Shown one piece after another: positions 16,151 through 23,995 of a DNA stretch of 64,000 bases. How positions within the stretch are numbered: position 1 is the first letter of the stretch; each line of letters begins with the position of its first letter. This DNA is from Nocardioides sp. CFH 31398 (GTDB lineage: Bacteria; Actinomycetota; Actinomycetes; Propionibacteriales; Nocardioidaceae). The stretch is from contig NZ_JAKUHT010000008.1 of NCBI RefSeq assembly GCF_022436705.1, positions 1 through 64,000 on the forward strand, given 5' to 3'. The translations under genes were made by a program, and so were the position numbers. The notes under the pieces were generated by a model. That model was not told the DNA's origin and searched no databases. It saw only the letters and a program-made list of their open reading frames with translations.

Positions 16151-16729
16151 ATGGCCGGTCCCGGCCGCCCCAGCGCCACCACCCACGCCGCCATCGAGAC
16201 CACCGCGTTCCGGCTGTTCGCCGAGCGCGGCTTCGACGCCACGCCCATGGAGCTCATCGCCAGCGAGGTCGGGGTGGGGCGCCGGACGCTGTTCCGCTAC
16301 TTCCCCTCGAAGAACGACATCTGCTGGGGCGCCTTCGACGACACCCTCGGCGGCTTCGCCGCCGGCCTCGCCGCGACCCCGGACGACGTGCCGCTGTGGC
16401 GGGCGGTGCACCGCGCGGTCGTCGACTTCAACGACTTCCCCCTCGACGCCGACCCGCCCCACGAGCAGCGCATGCGCCTCATCCTCGGCACGCCCGCGCT
16501 CCAGGCCCACTCCGTGCTGCGCTACGCGCAGTGGCGCGCGGTCATCGCGGCGTACGTCGCCCGCCGTACGGGCGCGACCCCCGACGCGCTCCTGCCGCGC
16601 ACCGTCGGTCACGTCAGCCTCGCGCTCAGCCTCGCGGCGTACGAGCGGTGGCTGGACGACACCACGGCGTCGCTGCCCGGCCTCGTCGACGAGGCCATGA
16701 CGGGGTTGCGCGACCACCTGGCCCCCTGA
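16151..16729 (+). CDS. mftR: Mycofactocin-type TetR regulator MftR
   Basis: 192 residues. The N-terminus GRPSATTHAAIETTAFRLFA, then FDATPMELIASEVGVGRRTL, then FRYFPSKNDICWGAFDD is the characteristic MftR helix-turn-helix and linker. The ligand domain includes EQRMRLILGTPALQAHS. In Mycolicibacterium MftR represses the mycofactocin genes and responds to long-chain acyl-CoA. The ATG at 16151 has a strong AGGAGG site 5 nt upstream (16140-16145). The 106-bp gap to mftD contains near-palindromic GTGGGCCACA and GTGGACCACCCAC, possible operators for both genes. Confidence 0.88.
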   Translation: MAGPGRPSATTHAAIETTAFRLFAERGFDATPMELIASEVGVGRRTLFRYFPSKNDICWGAFDDTLGGFAAGLAATPDDVPLWRAVHRAVVDFNDFPLDADPPHEQRMRLILGTPALQAHSVLRYAQWRAVIAAYVARRTGATPDALLPRTVGHVSLALSLAAYERWLDDTTASLPGLVDEAMTGLRDHLAP

Positions 16730-16755
16730 GGTCTCAGCCGACCCTCACTACCGTT

Positions 16756-16806
16756 GGTCGAGCTTGTCGAGACCGTGCCGACCGACGGGTCTCGAGCAGC
16801 TCGACC
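16756..16806. terminator. Long inverted repeat between convergent mftR and pyc
   Basis: Arms at 16756-16774 and 16788-16806 pair over 17 of 19 positions around a 13-nt loop. It lies between the 3' ends of mftR and pyc, so it can terminate from both sides. The arm resembles a dispersed repeat (GGTCGAG...CGAGACC) found elsewhere in this window. There is no U tract. Confidence 0.6.
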
Positions 16807-16836
16807 GACGTGGGGTGCCGTCGGCTCAGGAGGCCC

Positions 16837-19800
16837 TCAGCCGAGCACCAGCACCAGGTCGCCGCCGTCGACGGTGGCGGTGCCGGCGAGCGCGACGCGC
16901 CGGACGGTGCCGGCGCGGGGCGCGGTGATGGAGGCCTCCATCTTCATCGCCTCGATCGTCGCGACGGTCTGGCCGTCGTCGACCTCGTCGCCCTCGGCGA
17001 CGACGACGGTCACGACGCCCTGGAAGGGCGCGGCGACGTGGCCCGGGTCGCTCGCGTCGGCCTTCTCGGCGGCGGCGGTGTCGGCCTGCACGCTGCGGTC
17101 GCGGACGCCGACGGGCCGCAGCTGGCCGTTGAGCGTGCACATGACGGTGCGGACGCCGCGCTCGTCGGGCTCGGAGACCGCCTGCAGACCCATCAGCAGC
17201 GTGACGCCCTCCTCGAGCTCGACCTCGTGCTCCTCGCCCTGGCGCAGGCCGTAGAGGTAGTCGCGGGTGTCGATGACCGAGGTGTCGCCGTACGTCGACC
17301 GCGCGTCGCGGAACGCCGCCGTCGGGCCGGGGAAGAGCAGCTCGTTGAGCGTGTCGCGGCGGCGGGTCGAGGCGAGCGCCTCGGCCTGCTCGTCGGTCAG
17401 CTCCTCCTCCTTCGGCTGCCAGGTCCGGCCCTCCAGGGCGCGGCTGCGGAACGGCTCGGGCCAGCCGCCGGGCGGGTCGCCGAGCTCGCCGTGCAGGAAG
17501 CCGATGACGGAGTCGGGGATGTCGAACTCGGCCGGGTCCGCGGCGAACTCCTCGGGGTCCGCGCCGACGGCGACGAGGTGCAGCGCGAGGTCGCCCACCA
17601 CCTTCGAGGACGGCGTCACCTTCACGACGTTGCCGAGGATGTCGTTCGCCGCGGCGTACATGTCCTCGATCTGCTCGAACTTCTCGCCCAGGCCCAGCGC
17701 GACCGCCTGCTGGCGGAGGTTGGAGAGCTGCCCGCCGGGGATCTCGTGGCGGTAGACGCGCCCGGTGGGGGAGGCGAGGCCGGACTCGAACGGCGCGTAG
17801 ACGCGGCGCACGGCCTCCCAGTACGGCTCGAGCGCGTTGACCGCGGCGAGGTCGAGGCCCGTCTCGCGACCGCTGTGGTCCGTCGCCGAGATCAGCGCCG
17901 ACAGCGCGGGCTGGGACGTCGTCCCCGCCATGGCGGCGCAGGCGGCGTCCACGGCGTCGACGCCCGCGTCGATCGCGGCGGTCAGCGTCGCGAGCTGCCC
18001 GCCGGGGGTGTCGTGGGTGTGCAGGTGCACCGGCAGGTCGAACCGCTCGCGCAGCGCCGTGACCAGCGTCCGCGCCGCGGGCGCCCGGAGCAGTCCCGCC
18101 ATGTCCTTGATGGCCAGGACGTGGGCGCCGGCGTCGACGATCTGCTCGGCCAGGCCGAGGTAGTAGTCGAGCGTGTAGAGCCGCTCGCCGGGGTCCGAGA
18201 GGTCACCGGTGTAGCAGAGCGCGACCTCGGCGACCGCCGTGCCGGTGGCGCGGACGGCGTCGATCGCCGGCCGCATCTGCTCGACGTCGTTGAGGGCGTC
18301 GAAGACGCGGAAGACGTCGATGCCGGTCGCGGCGGCCTCCTCGACGAAGGCGTCGGTGACCGAGCGCGGGTACGGGGTGTAGCCGACGGTGTTGCGTCCC
18401 CGCAGCAGCATCTGCAGGCACAGGTTCGGCATCGCCTGGCGCAGCGCGGCGAGCCGCTCCCACGGGTCCTCGGCGAGGAAGCGCAGCGCCACGTCGTACG
18501 TCGCGCCGCCCCAGGCCTCGACGCTCCACAGCTGGGGCGTGGAGCGGGCGACGTGGCCGGCGACGCGGAGCAGGTCGCGGGTGCGGACGCGAGTCGCCAG
18601 CAGGCTCTGGTGCGCGTCGCGGAACGTGGTGTCGGTGACCGCGACCCTGTCCTGGGCGCGCAGCGCGGCGGCGAACCCCTCCGGCCCGAGCGCGAGCAGC
18701 TGCTGGCGGCTGCCGTCGGGCGCGGGCACGGACAGGTCGAGGTCCGGCAGCTTCGAGACGGGGTCGACGCTCACCGGGGCCGGGCCGTGCGGCTGGTTCA
18801 CGGTGACGTCGGCGAGGTAGGTCAGCAGCTTCGTGCCGCGGTCGCCCGACGAGCGGGCGGTGAGCAGGTGCTGGTGGGTCTCGATGAAGGACGTCGTCAC
18901 CCGCCCGGCCGCGAAGTCGGGGTCGTCCAGGAGCGCTTGGAGGAAGGCGATGTTCGTCGCGACGCCCCGGATCCGGAACTCCGCCACCGCCCGCCGGGCC
19001 TTGGCGACCGCGGTCTCGAAGGTCCGTCCGCGGCAGGTGAGCTTGGTGAGCATCGAGTCGAAGTGGGCGGAGACCTCCGCGCCGGTGTACGTCGTCCCGC
19101 CGTCCAGGCGCACGCCGCCGCCACCGGGGGAGCGGTAGGTGGTGATCCGGCCGGTGTCGGGGCGGAAGCTGTTCGCCGGGTCCTCGGTGGTGATGCGGCA
19201 CTGCAGGGCGGCGCCGCGCAGCGAGACGGTGTCCTGCGACAGGCCGAGGTCGGCGAGCGTCTCGCCGGAGGCGATCCGCAGCTGCGACTGCACGAGGTCG
19301 ACGTCGGTGACCTCCTCGGTCACCGTGTGCTCGACCTGGATGCGGGGGTTCATCTCGATGAAGACGTACTCGCCGTCGGGGTCCAGCAGGAACTCGACGG
19401 TGCCGGCGTTGCGGTAGCCGATCTCGCGGGCGAAGCGGACGGCGTCGCCGCACATCCGCTCGCGCAGCGCCGGGTCGAGGTGGGGCGCGGGCGCGATCTC
19501 GACGACCTTCTGGTGGCGCCGCTGCACCGAGCAGTCGCGCTCGAAGAGGTGCATGACCTCCCCGGTGCCGTCGGCCAGGACCTGCACCTCGATGTGGCGC
19601 GGCTCGGTGACGGCCTGCTCGATGAAGACGGTGGGGTCGCCGAAGGCGCCGTCCGCCTCGCGCATGCAGGTCTCGACCGCCTCGCGCAGGTCGGCCTCGG
19701 CCTCGACCCGGCGCATGCCGCGCCCGCCGCCGCCGGCGACGGCCTTTACGAACAGCGGGTAGGGCAGCTCGCGCGCGGCCTCGATCAGGGCGTCGGCGTC

Positions 19801-20217
19801 GTCGGTGGGGTCGACGCTGCGCAGCACCGGGACGCCCGCGGCCCTCGCGGCGGCGATGGCGCGAGCCTTGTTGCCGGTCAGGGTCAGCACCTCGGAGGTG
19901 GGACCCACGAAGGTGATGCCCGCCTCGGCGCAGGCCTCGGCCAGGCGCGGGTTCTCCGACAGGAAGCCGTAGCCGGGGTAGACGGCGTCGGCACCGGAGC
20001 GGACGGCGACCTCCACGATCGCGTCGGGGTCCAGGTAGGCCCGCACCGGGTGGCCGCGCCGGCCGATCTCGTAGGCCTCGTCGGCCTTCAGCCGGTGCTC
20101 GGACCAGCGGTCCTCGTGGGGGAAGACCGCGACCGTGCGGGCGCCCAGCTCGTACGCCGCCCGGAACGCCCGGATGGCGATCTCGCCGCGGTTGGCCACG
20201 AGCACCTTGGTGAACAT
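16837..20217 (-). CDS. pyc: Pyruvate carboxylase
   Basis: 1126 residues with the single-chain pyruvate carboxylase order. The biotin carboxylase/ATP-grasp domain starts KVLVANRGEIAIRAFRA and contains AGGGGRGMRRVE, with EMNPRIQVEHTVTEEVTDVD near 310-330. The carboxyltransferase domain follows (DTTFRDAHQSLLATRVRT and MLLRGRNTVGYTPYP), then the tetramerisation region and a C-terminal biotinyl domain with EAMKME (biotinyl lysine at about 1092). It makes oxaloacetate from pyruvate, bicarbonate and ATP. The ATG at 20217 is preceded by TAGCCT (minus strand) with a 7-nt gap, indicating a leaderless message. Biotinylation would be by BirA at 31630. Confidence 0.95.
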   Translation of the reverse strand: MFTKVLVANRGEIAIRAFRAAYELGARTVAVFPHEDRWSEHRLKADEAYEIGRRGHPVRAYLDPDAIVEVAVRSGADAVYPGYGFLSENPRLAEACAEAGITFVGPTSEVLTLTGNKARAIAAARAAGVPVLRSVDPTDDADALIEAARELPYPLFVKAVAGGGGRGMRRVEAEADLREAVETCMREADGAFGDPTVFIEQAVTEPRHIEVQVLADGTGEVMHLFERDCSVQRRHQKVVEIAPAPHLDPALRERMCGDAVRFAREIGYRNAGTVEFLLDPDGEYVFIEMNPRIQVEHTVTEEVTDVDLVQSQLRIASGETLADLGLSQDTVSLRGAALQCRITTEDPANSFRPDTGRITTYRSPGGGGVRLDGGTTYTGAEVSAHFDSMLTKLTCRGRTFETAVAKARRAVAEFRIRGVATNIAFLQALLDDPDFAAGRVTTSFIETHQHLLTARSSGDRGTKLLTYLADVTVNQPHGPAPVSVDPVSKLPDLDLSVPAPDGSRQQLLALGPEGFAAALRAQDRVAVTDTTFRDAHQSLLATRVRTRDLLRVAGHVARSTPQLWSVEAWGGATYDVALRFLAEDPWERLAALRQAMPNLCLQMLLRGRNTVGYTPYPRSVTDAFVEEAAATGIDVFRVFDALNDVEQMRPAIDAVRATGTAVAEVALCYTGDLSDPGERLYTLDYYLGLAEQIVDAGAHVLAIKDMAGLLRAPAARTLVTALRERFDLPVHLHTHDTPGGQLATLTAAIDAGVDAVDAACAAMAGTTSQPALSALISATDHSGRETGLDLAAVNALEPYWEAVRRVYAPFESGLASPTGRVYRHEIPGGQLSNLRQQAVALGLGEKFEQIEDMYAAANDILGNVVKVTPSSKVVGDLALHLVAVGADPEEFAADPAEFDIPDSVIGFLHGELGDPPGGWPEPFRSRALEGRTWQPKEEELTDEQAEALASTRRRDTLNELLFPGPTAAFRDARSTYGDTSVIDTRDYLYGLRQGEEHEVELEEGVTLLMGLQAVSEPDERGVRTVMCTLNGQLRPVGVRDRSVQADTAAAEKADASDPGHVAAPFQGVVTVVVAEGDEVDDGQTVATIEAMKMEASITAPRAGTVRRVALAGTATVDGGDLVLVLG

Positions 20218-20287
20218 GGCCCGCAGGCTAGTGGTCCCCGACACTCCGCCCCGCCGCCGTCCGCCGGCGGTCGTACGCTGGCGGACC

Positions 20288-20833
20288 ATGAGCCTGCTCG
20301 ACCGCGCCCTCCGGCTCGCCCGGACCCACGGCCCGACCGTCGCGCCCCTGGTGCGCAAGGGCATCCGCGCCGCGCAGTCCCGCACCGCGGGCCAGGGTGG
20401 CCCGCGCCGCACGTCCCGCCCGCCCGCCCGGGCGACCCGGCCGGCGCACGACGGCGGGGTCTCCTACGCCCCAGAGGTCGACGGTCAGCCCGACCCGGGT
20501 GAGGTGGTGTGGGGCTACGTGCCGTACGAGGACGACCCCTCGCAGGGCAAGGACCGCCCGGTGCTGCTGCTCGGCGAGCGTGACGGCCGCTGGCTCGGGC
20601 TCTACCTGACGTCGAAGGACCACGACCGCGACGCCGCCGACGAGGCCCGCTGGGGACGGCACTGGATGGACGTCGGCACCGGGGCGTGGGACAGCCGGCG
20701 CCGGCCGAGCGAGGTGCGGCTCGACCGGCTCGTCGTGCTCGACGCGGGCGCGATCCGGCGGGAGGGCGCGGCGCTCCCGCGCCCGGTGTACGACGTCGTC
20801 GTCGCGCGGGCGCGGGAGCTCGGCACCGTCTAG
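20288..20833 (+). CDS. PemK/MazF-like protein without an adjacent antitoxin
   Basis: 181 residues. About 70 basic, disordered residues precede a PemK/MazF-like domain: PGEVVWGYVPYEDDPSQGKD, then RPVLLLGERDGRWLGLYLTS, then DVGTGAWDSRRRPSEVRLDR. The DPSQGKDRP motif is the family hallmark near the RNA-binding edge. Such single-gene homologs are common in Nocardioides-like genomes. No antitoxin gene lies on either side: pyc diverges and the RTX gene converges. Toxic ribonuclease activity is therefore unproven. TACGCT ends 8 nt before the ATG. Confidence 0.8.
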   Translation: MSLLDRALRLARTHGPTVAPLVRKGIRAAQSRTAGQGGPRRTSRPPARATRPAHDGGVSYAPEVDGQPDPGEVVWGYVPYEDDPSQGKDRPVLLLGERDGRWLGLYLTSKDHDRDAADEARWGRHWMDVGTGAWDSRRRPSEVRLDRLVVLDAGAIRREGAALPRPVYDVVVARARELGTV

Positions 20834-20842
20834 TCGCGGGCG

Positions 20843-22300
20843 TCAGCCGGTCCTGCGAGCGTTCCACCGCCAGTCGTCGAACACGCCGGGGTAGTTGTCG
20901 AACTCGTAGCTCTCGGTCCCGATCAGCACCGTGGGGTCGGCGGGGAGCTCCTGCAGGTCCTGGCCGACACCGCCGTTGAGGACCCAGTACGACTCGGTCT
21001 CCGGCGGGGTGAGGGGGCAGTCGACCTCGACGTCGGCGGCGTGGCCACCGGGCCGGATCTCGACGCCGTACTGGTTCAACGGCTCGCCGTACACGACGAT
21101 CGAGGCGAGACCCTCGAAGGAGTCGCTGCCCTCGTAGGTGCAGCCGTTGCCGGTGCCCGTGCCGGAGATGCGCCACGTGATGGTCGCGGGGCCCTGGGAG
21201 ATCGGGCTGTCGTCGCCCATGAAGGGGCTGGTCAGGAAGGTGGCCGTCCACGTCTCGACGACGCCGCCGGCGGTCCGGGTCCCCGACGCCGTCCCGGTGA
21301 AGTGGAGCGGCTCGGCGCCCCGGCAGGAGATCAGCTCCTCCGCGGTGCAGCGGTCGGGGTCCGTGGGGCTGTTGCCCCGGGTCCCGGGCGAGCCGCCATC
21401 GCAGGTGTCGTCGTCGGGGCCGCCGTCGCAGACGTCGGCGTCCGGGCCGCCCTGGAGGCGGTCGTCACCGGCGCCGCCGCTCACGACGTCCTTCCCCCGT
21501 CCCCCGGTCACCCCGACGTCGTCACCGCCGCCCGCCTGGATGGTGTCGTCGTCGTCGCCGCCGTCGATGAGGTCGGCGAAGCGGCTGCCGGTGATCGTGT
21601 CGTCGCCGTCCTCGCCGCGGGCGGTCGAGCCCTCGCCCACGCCCAGCTGGATGGTGTCGTCGTCGGGTCCGCCGAGGACGAGGATGCCGCCGTCCTGGGC
21701 GAAGAGGAGGTCCTCGCCCTCCTGGCCGTCGACGAGGGCGTTCTGGCCGCCGTCGGGACCGCTGTACATCGTGTCGTCCCCGGTGCCGCCGTCGAGGCGG
21801 TCGACGCCGGGGCCGCCGTCGACGAAGTCCTTGCCCCCTCCTCCGTCGACGGCGACGTCGTCGCCACCGTCGGCGTAGAGGCGGTCCTTGCCGGGGCCGC
21901 CGCGCAGGGTGTCGGGGGCGACGCTGCCGCGCAGCTCGTCGTTCCCGGCACCGCCGTCGACCCAGCCGGCCTCGAGGACCCGCACCCCGTCGTCGCCGCC
22001 GCCGAGGCAGATGCGGTCGTGACCGCCCTGGGGCCGCACGACGTCGCGCCGGGAGGAGCCGACGATGACGTCGTCGTCGGGGGTGCCGTGCAGGACGCCG
22101 CCGCGGGGCTTGGCGACGATCGTGGCCCGCTGGCCGAAGCAGGTGGGGGCGGCGCGGCCGGCGGTGACCGCCTGGTGCGCGCCGGCGTCGTCGCGGGCGG
22201 CGGCGGCGAGGGAGGGAGCCGCGGTGAGCAGGGCGGGGAGGAGGGCGGCGGCCGCGAGGACGGCGTACCGCCGCGACCGCGGGAGTCGGGTGCTGGGCAT
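20843..22300 (-). CDS. Secreted RTX-type calcium-binding repeat protein
   Basis: 485 residues. The signal peptide RRYAVLAAAALLPALLTAAP is followed by a short cysteine-containing segment (TCFGQRATIVAKPRGGV). A long run of Asp/Gly nonapeptide-like hemolysin calcium-binding repeats (GGAGNDELRG, GGTGDDTMYSG and similar) covers roughly residues 60-320. A C-terminal domain of about 150 residues holds several cysteines and FTGTASGTRTAGGVVETW; I do not recognise it. Repeats of this type fold into calcium-stabilised beta rolls outside the cell. The ATG at 22300 has an AGGAG site. A strong hairpin and a 46-codon gene lie just upstream. Confidence 0.82.
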   Translation of the reverse strand: MPSTRLPRSRRYAVLAAAALLPALLTAAPSLAAAARDDAGAHQAVTAGRAAPTCFGQRATIVAKPRGGVLHGTPDDDVIVGSSRRDVVRPQGGHDRICLGGGDDGVRVLEAGWVDGGAGNDELRGSVAPDTLRGGPGKDRLYADGGDDVAVDGGGGKDFVDGGPGVDRLDGGTGDDTMYSGPDGGQNALVDGQEGEDLLFAQDGGILVLGGPDDDTIQLGVGEGSTARGEDGDDTITGSRFADLIDGGDDDDTIQAGGGDDVGVTGGRGKDVVSGGAGDDRLQGGPDADVCDGGPDDDTCDGGSPGTRGNSPTDPDRCTAEELISCRGAEPLHFTGTASGTRTAGGVVETWTATFLTSPFMGDDSPISQGPATITWRISGTGTGNGCTYEGSDSFEGLASIVVYGEPLNQYGVEIRPGGHAADVEVDCPLTPPETESYWVLNGGVGQDLQELPADPTVLIGTESYEFDNYPGVFDDWRWNARRTG

Positions 22301-22333
22301 GGCTGCTCCTGGGGTGGTGGGAGGGCGGACGTG

Positions 22334-22364
22334 CCACCGCCCCCGCGCTGGGCGGGGGCGGTGG
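22334..22364 (-). terminator. Strong GC hairpin between the 46-codon gene and the RTX gene
   Basis: Arms 22334-22346 and 22352-22364 form a 13-bp perfect, almost all-GC stem with a 5-nt loop. It lies 29 bp after the small gene's stop and 34 bp before the RTX start codon. It should end transcription or, if read through, act as a leader hairpin of the RTX message. A U tract is lacking, as is usual in high-GC actinobacteria. Confidence 0.7.
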
Positions 22365-22392
22365 TGTCGAGGGAGTGGGACGGGCCGTCGGC

Positions 22393-22533
22393 TCAGGGCC
22401 GGAGCCACCGGCGGCGTGACCTGGCCCGCCGGTCGGCGGCGTGCACGGCGTGGTGGCGGTCGCCGGAGCGCAGGGCGTGCTCGTGCTCGGCGAGGCGGAG
22501 CGCGACGTGGGTGGGGAGGTTCGAGGGGGACAT
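22393..22533 (-). CDS. 46-residue His/Arg-rich small protein
   Basis: Begins MSPSNLPTHVALRLAEHEHA and ends in a basic RRRWLRP tail. It has six histidines and more than ten arginines. A textbook ribosome site (CACAGGAG) lies upstream of the ATG at 22533, which is the main support for a real gene. The predicted protein is helical, soluble and basic. A strong hairpin follows its stop, then the RTX gene on the same strand. The family is unknown; it could be a regulatory leader peptide or an independent small protein. Confidence 0.6.
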   Translation of the reverse strand: MSPSNLPTHVALRLAEHEHALRSGDRHHAVHAADRRARSRRRWLRP

Positions 22534-22721
22534 GGCGGTTCTCCTGTGCCGTGCTGCAGGTCCGGCCCGAGTCCCGGGAGGCCGCCCGGTGCGGCCTCGG
22601 GACCGACTCTGCTCGCCCCGGCTTGCAACGCCCTGACAGTCGGCGTGCTGCCCCTTGCAGACGGCTACGGCCCGCGTCGCGACCGGGGTCGCGGCGCGGG
22701 CCGCAGGGAGCGGACGGGGTC

Positions 22722-23711
22722 TCAGCCCGCCGCGGACCTCAGCTTCTCCAGCAGCGGCTCGGCCGCGTGCTCGAAGAACGGGTCGACGCCCTCGTCGCCG
22801 ACCTGGACCAGCGCGACGTCGGTGAACCCGTTCTCCCAGAACGGCCTCACGGCCTCGACGATGGCGTCGAGGTCGGGGCCGCAGGGGATGTTCTCGGCGA
22901 CGTCCTCGGGGCGGACGAACTGGGTCGCGCCCGCGAACCCGGCGGTGGTGGGCAGGTCGGCGTTGACCGACCAGCCGCCGGCAAACCAGCGGAACTGCTC
23001 GTGGGCCCGCTCGACCGCGCGGTCGCGGTCGGGGTCCCAGCAGATCGGGATCTGGCCGATCGCCCTCGCGCCGCCGTTCCCGATGCTCGGGGCGCCGTCC
23101 ACGGCGTTCCAGGACTCGACGAGGTCGCTGCTCGGCTCGGTCGCGATGAGGTGGTCGGCCAGCGGCCCGAACCGCTCGACCGCCTTGCCGCCGCCGACCG
23201 CGACACCGATCGGGACCCCGCCGTCCGGGAGGTCCCAGATGCGGGCGGAGTCGACGCGGTAGTGCTCGCCGGCCCAGGTCGTCAGCTCGCCGGTGTGCAG
23301 GGCGCGGATGATCTCGATGGCCTCGACGAGCATGTCCTGCCGCTCGTCCAGCGCCGGCCACCCCTCCCCGACGACGTGCTCGTTGAGGTTCTCGCCCGAG
23401 CCCAGCCCGAGGGTGAACCGGCCGTCGGCGAGCAGCTGCAGCGTCGCGGCCTTCTGCGCGACCACGGCGGGGTGGTAGCGCAGCGTCGGGCACGTCACGT
23501 AGGTCATGAGGTCCACCCGCTCGGTCGCGTGGGCGACCGCGCCGAGGACCGTCCAGGCGTACGGGGCGTGCCCCTGCGCCGACAGCCAGGGGAAGTAGTG
23601 GTCGGAGGAGACCTCGAAGTCGAACCCTGCCCGCTCCGCGGCCACCGCGTGGCGCACGAGGTCCTTGGGGCCGCTCTGCTCGGTCATGAGGGTGTAGCCG
23701 AAGCGCGTCAT
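22722..23711 (-). CDS. F420-dependent LLM-class oxidoreductase (TIGR03557-like)
   Basis: 329 residues, luciferase-like barrel of the group related to F420-dependent glucose-6-phosphate dehydrogenase. Signature segments are FEVSSDHYFPWLSAQGHAPY, ERVDLMTYVTCPTLRYHPAV, LGSGENLNEHVVG and VAVGGGKAVERFGPLADHLI, matching the TIGR03557 family. The enzyme should transfer hydride between an unknown substrate and cofactor F420, for which fbiA and fbiB are in this window. The ATG at 23711 sits behind a G-rich stretch. It is preceded by 284 bp without genes. Confidence 0.85.
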   Translation of the reverse strand: MTRFGYTLMTEQSGPKDLVRHAVAAERAGFDFEVSSDHYFPWLSAQGHAPYAWTVLGAVAHATERVDLMTYVTCPTLRYHPAVVAQKAATLQLLADGRFTLGLGSGENLNEHVVGEGWPALDERQDMLVEAIEIIRALHTGELTTWAGEHYRVDSARIWDLPDGGVPIGVAVGGGKAVERFGPLADHLIATEPSSDLVESWNAVDGAPSIGNGGARAIGQIPICWDPDRDRAVERAHEQFRWFAGGWSVNADLPTTAGFAGATQFVRPEDVAENIPCGPDLDAIVEAVRPFWENGFTDVALVQVGDEGVDPFFEHAAEPLLEKLRSAAG

Positions 23712-23995
23712 GCCCCCGTCGTACCCGCTGGGGGGCGCGATCGCCGATCCGCCTGGCTCGGAGCCCACCGGGCCATGTAACGCGGAGTTACGGCTTGTTC
23801 ACAAGGCATGGGCGGGGGTCCGAGGCGCCACAGTTCCGCGGCAGATGCCGACGACCGCGATAGTCGTGGGTACGGCGACCCAGCAGCCCGTCGGTCGGCT
23901 CACCGGGTCTCGACCCGCGATCGCGACCTCGTGCCTCGGTCGCGCGCTCGCTCGACCTGCGTAGCGTCGCGACTCCTCCTCCGTCGGAGTCGCGG
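23712..23995. other. Gap between accA3 and the F420 oxidoreductase gene, with repeats and hairpins
   Basis: This 284-bp stretch holds the end of the accA3 transcript and the promoter region of the oxidoreductase gene, both on the minus strand. GTAACGCGGAGTTAC at 23777-23791 is an inverted repeat (GTAAC/GTTAC) that could be an operator. About 23890-23960 resembles the dispersed GGTCTCGA-type repeats. No gene is supported. Confidence 0.5.
23968..23994 (-). terminator. Hairpin directly after the accA3 stop
   Basis: CGCGACTCC at 23968-23976 pairs perfectly with GGAGTCGCG at 23986-23994 around a 9-nt loop, one base beyond the accA3 stop codon. It is a likely factor-assisted or U-less terminator. 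Confidence 0.6.

Noticed and set aside
15109-20502. Very long (over 1700-codon) plus-strand open frame
   Set aside because: It is antisense to mftD and pyc and crosses mftR; its composition is that of an opposite-strand shadow in high-GC DNA.
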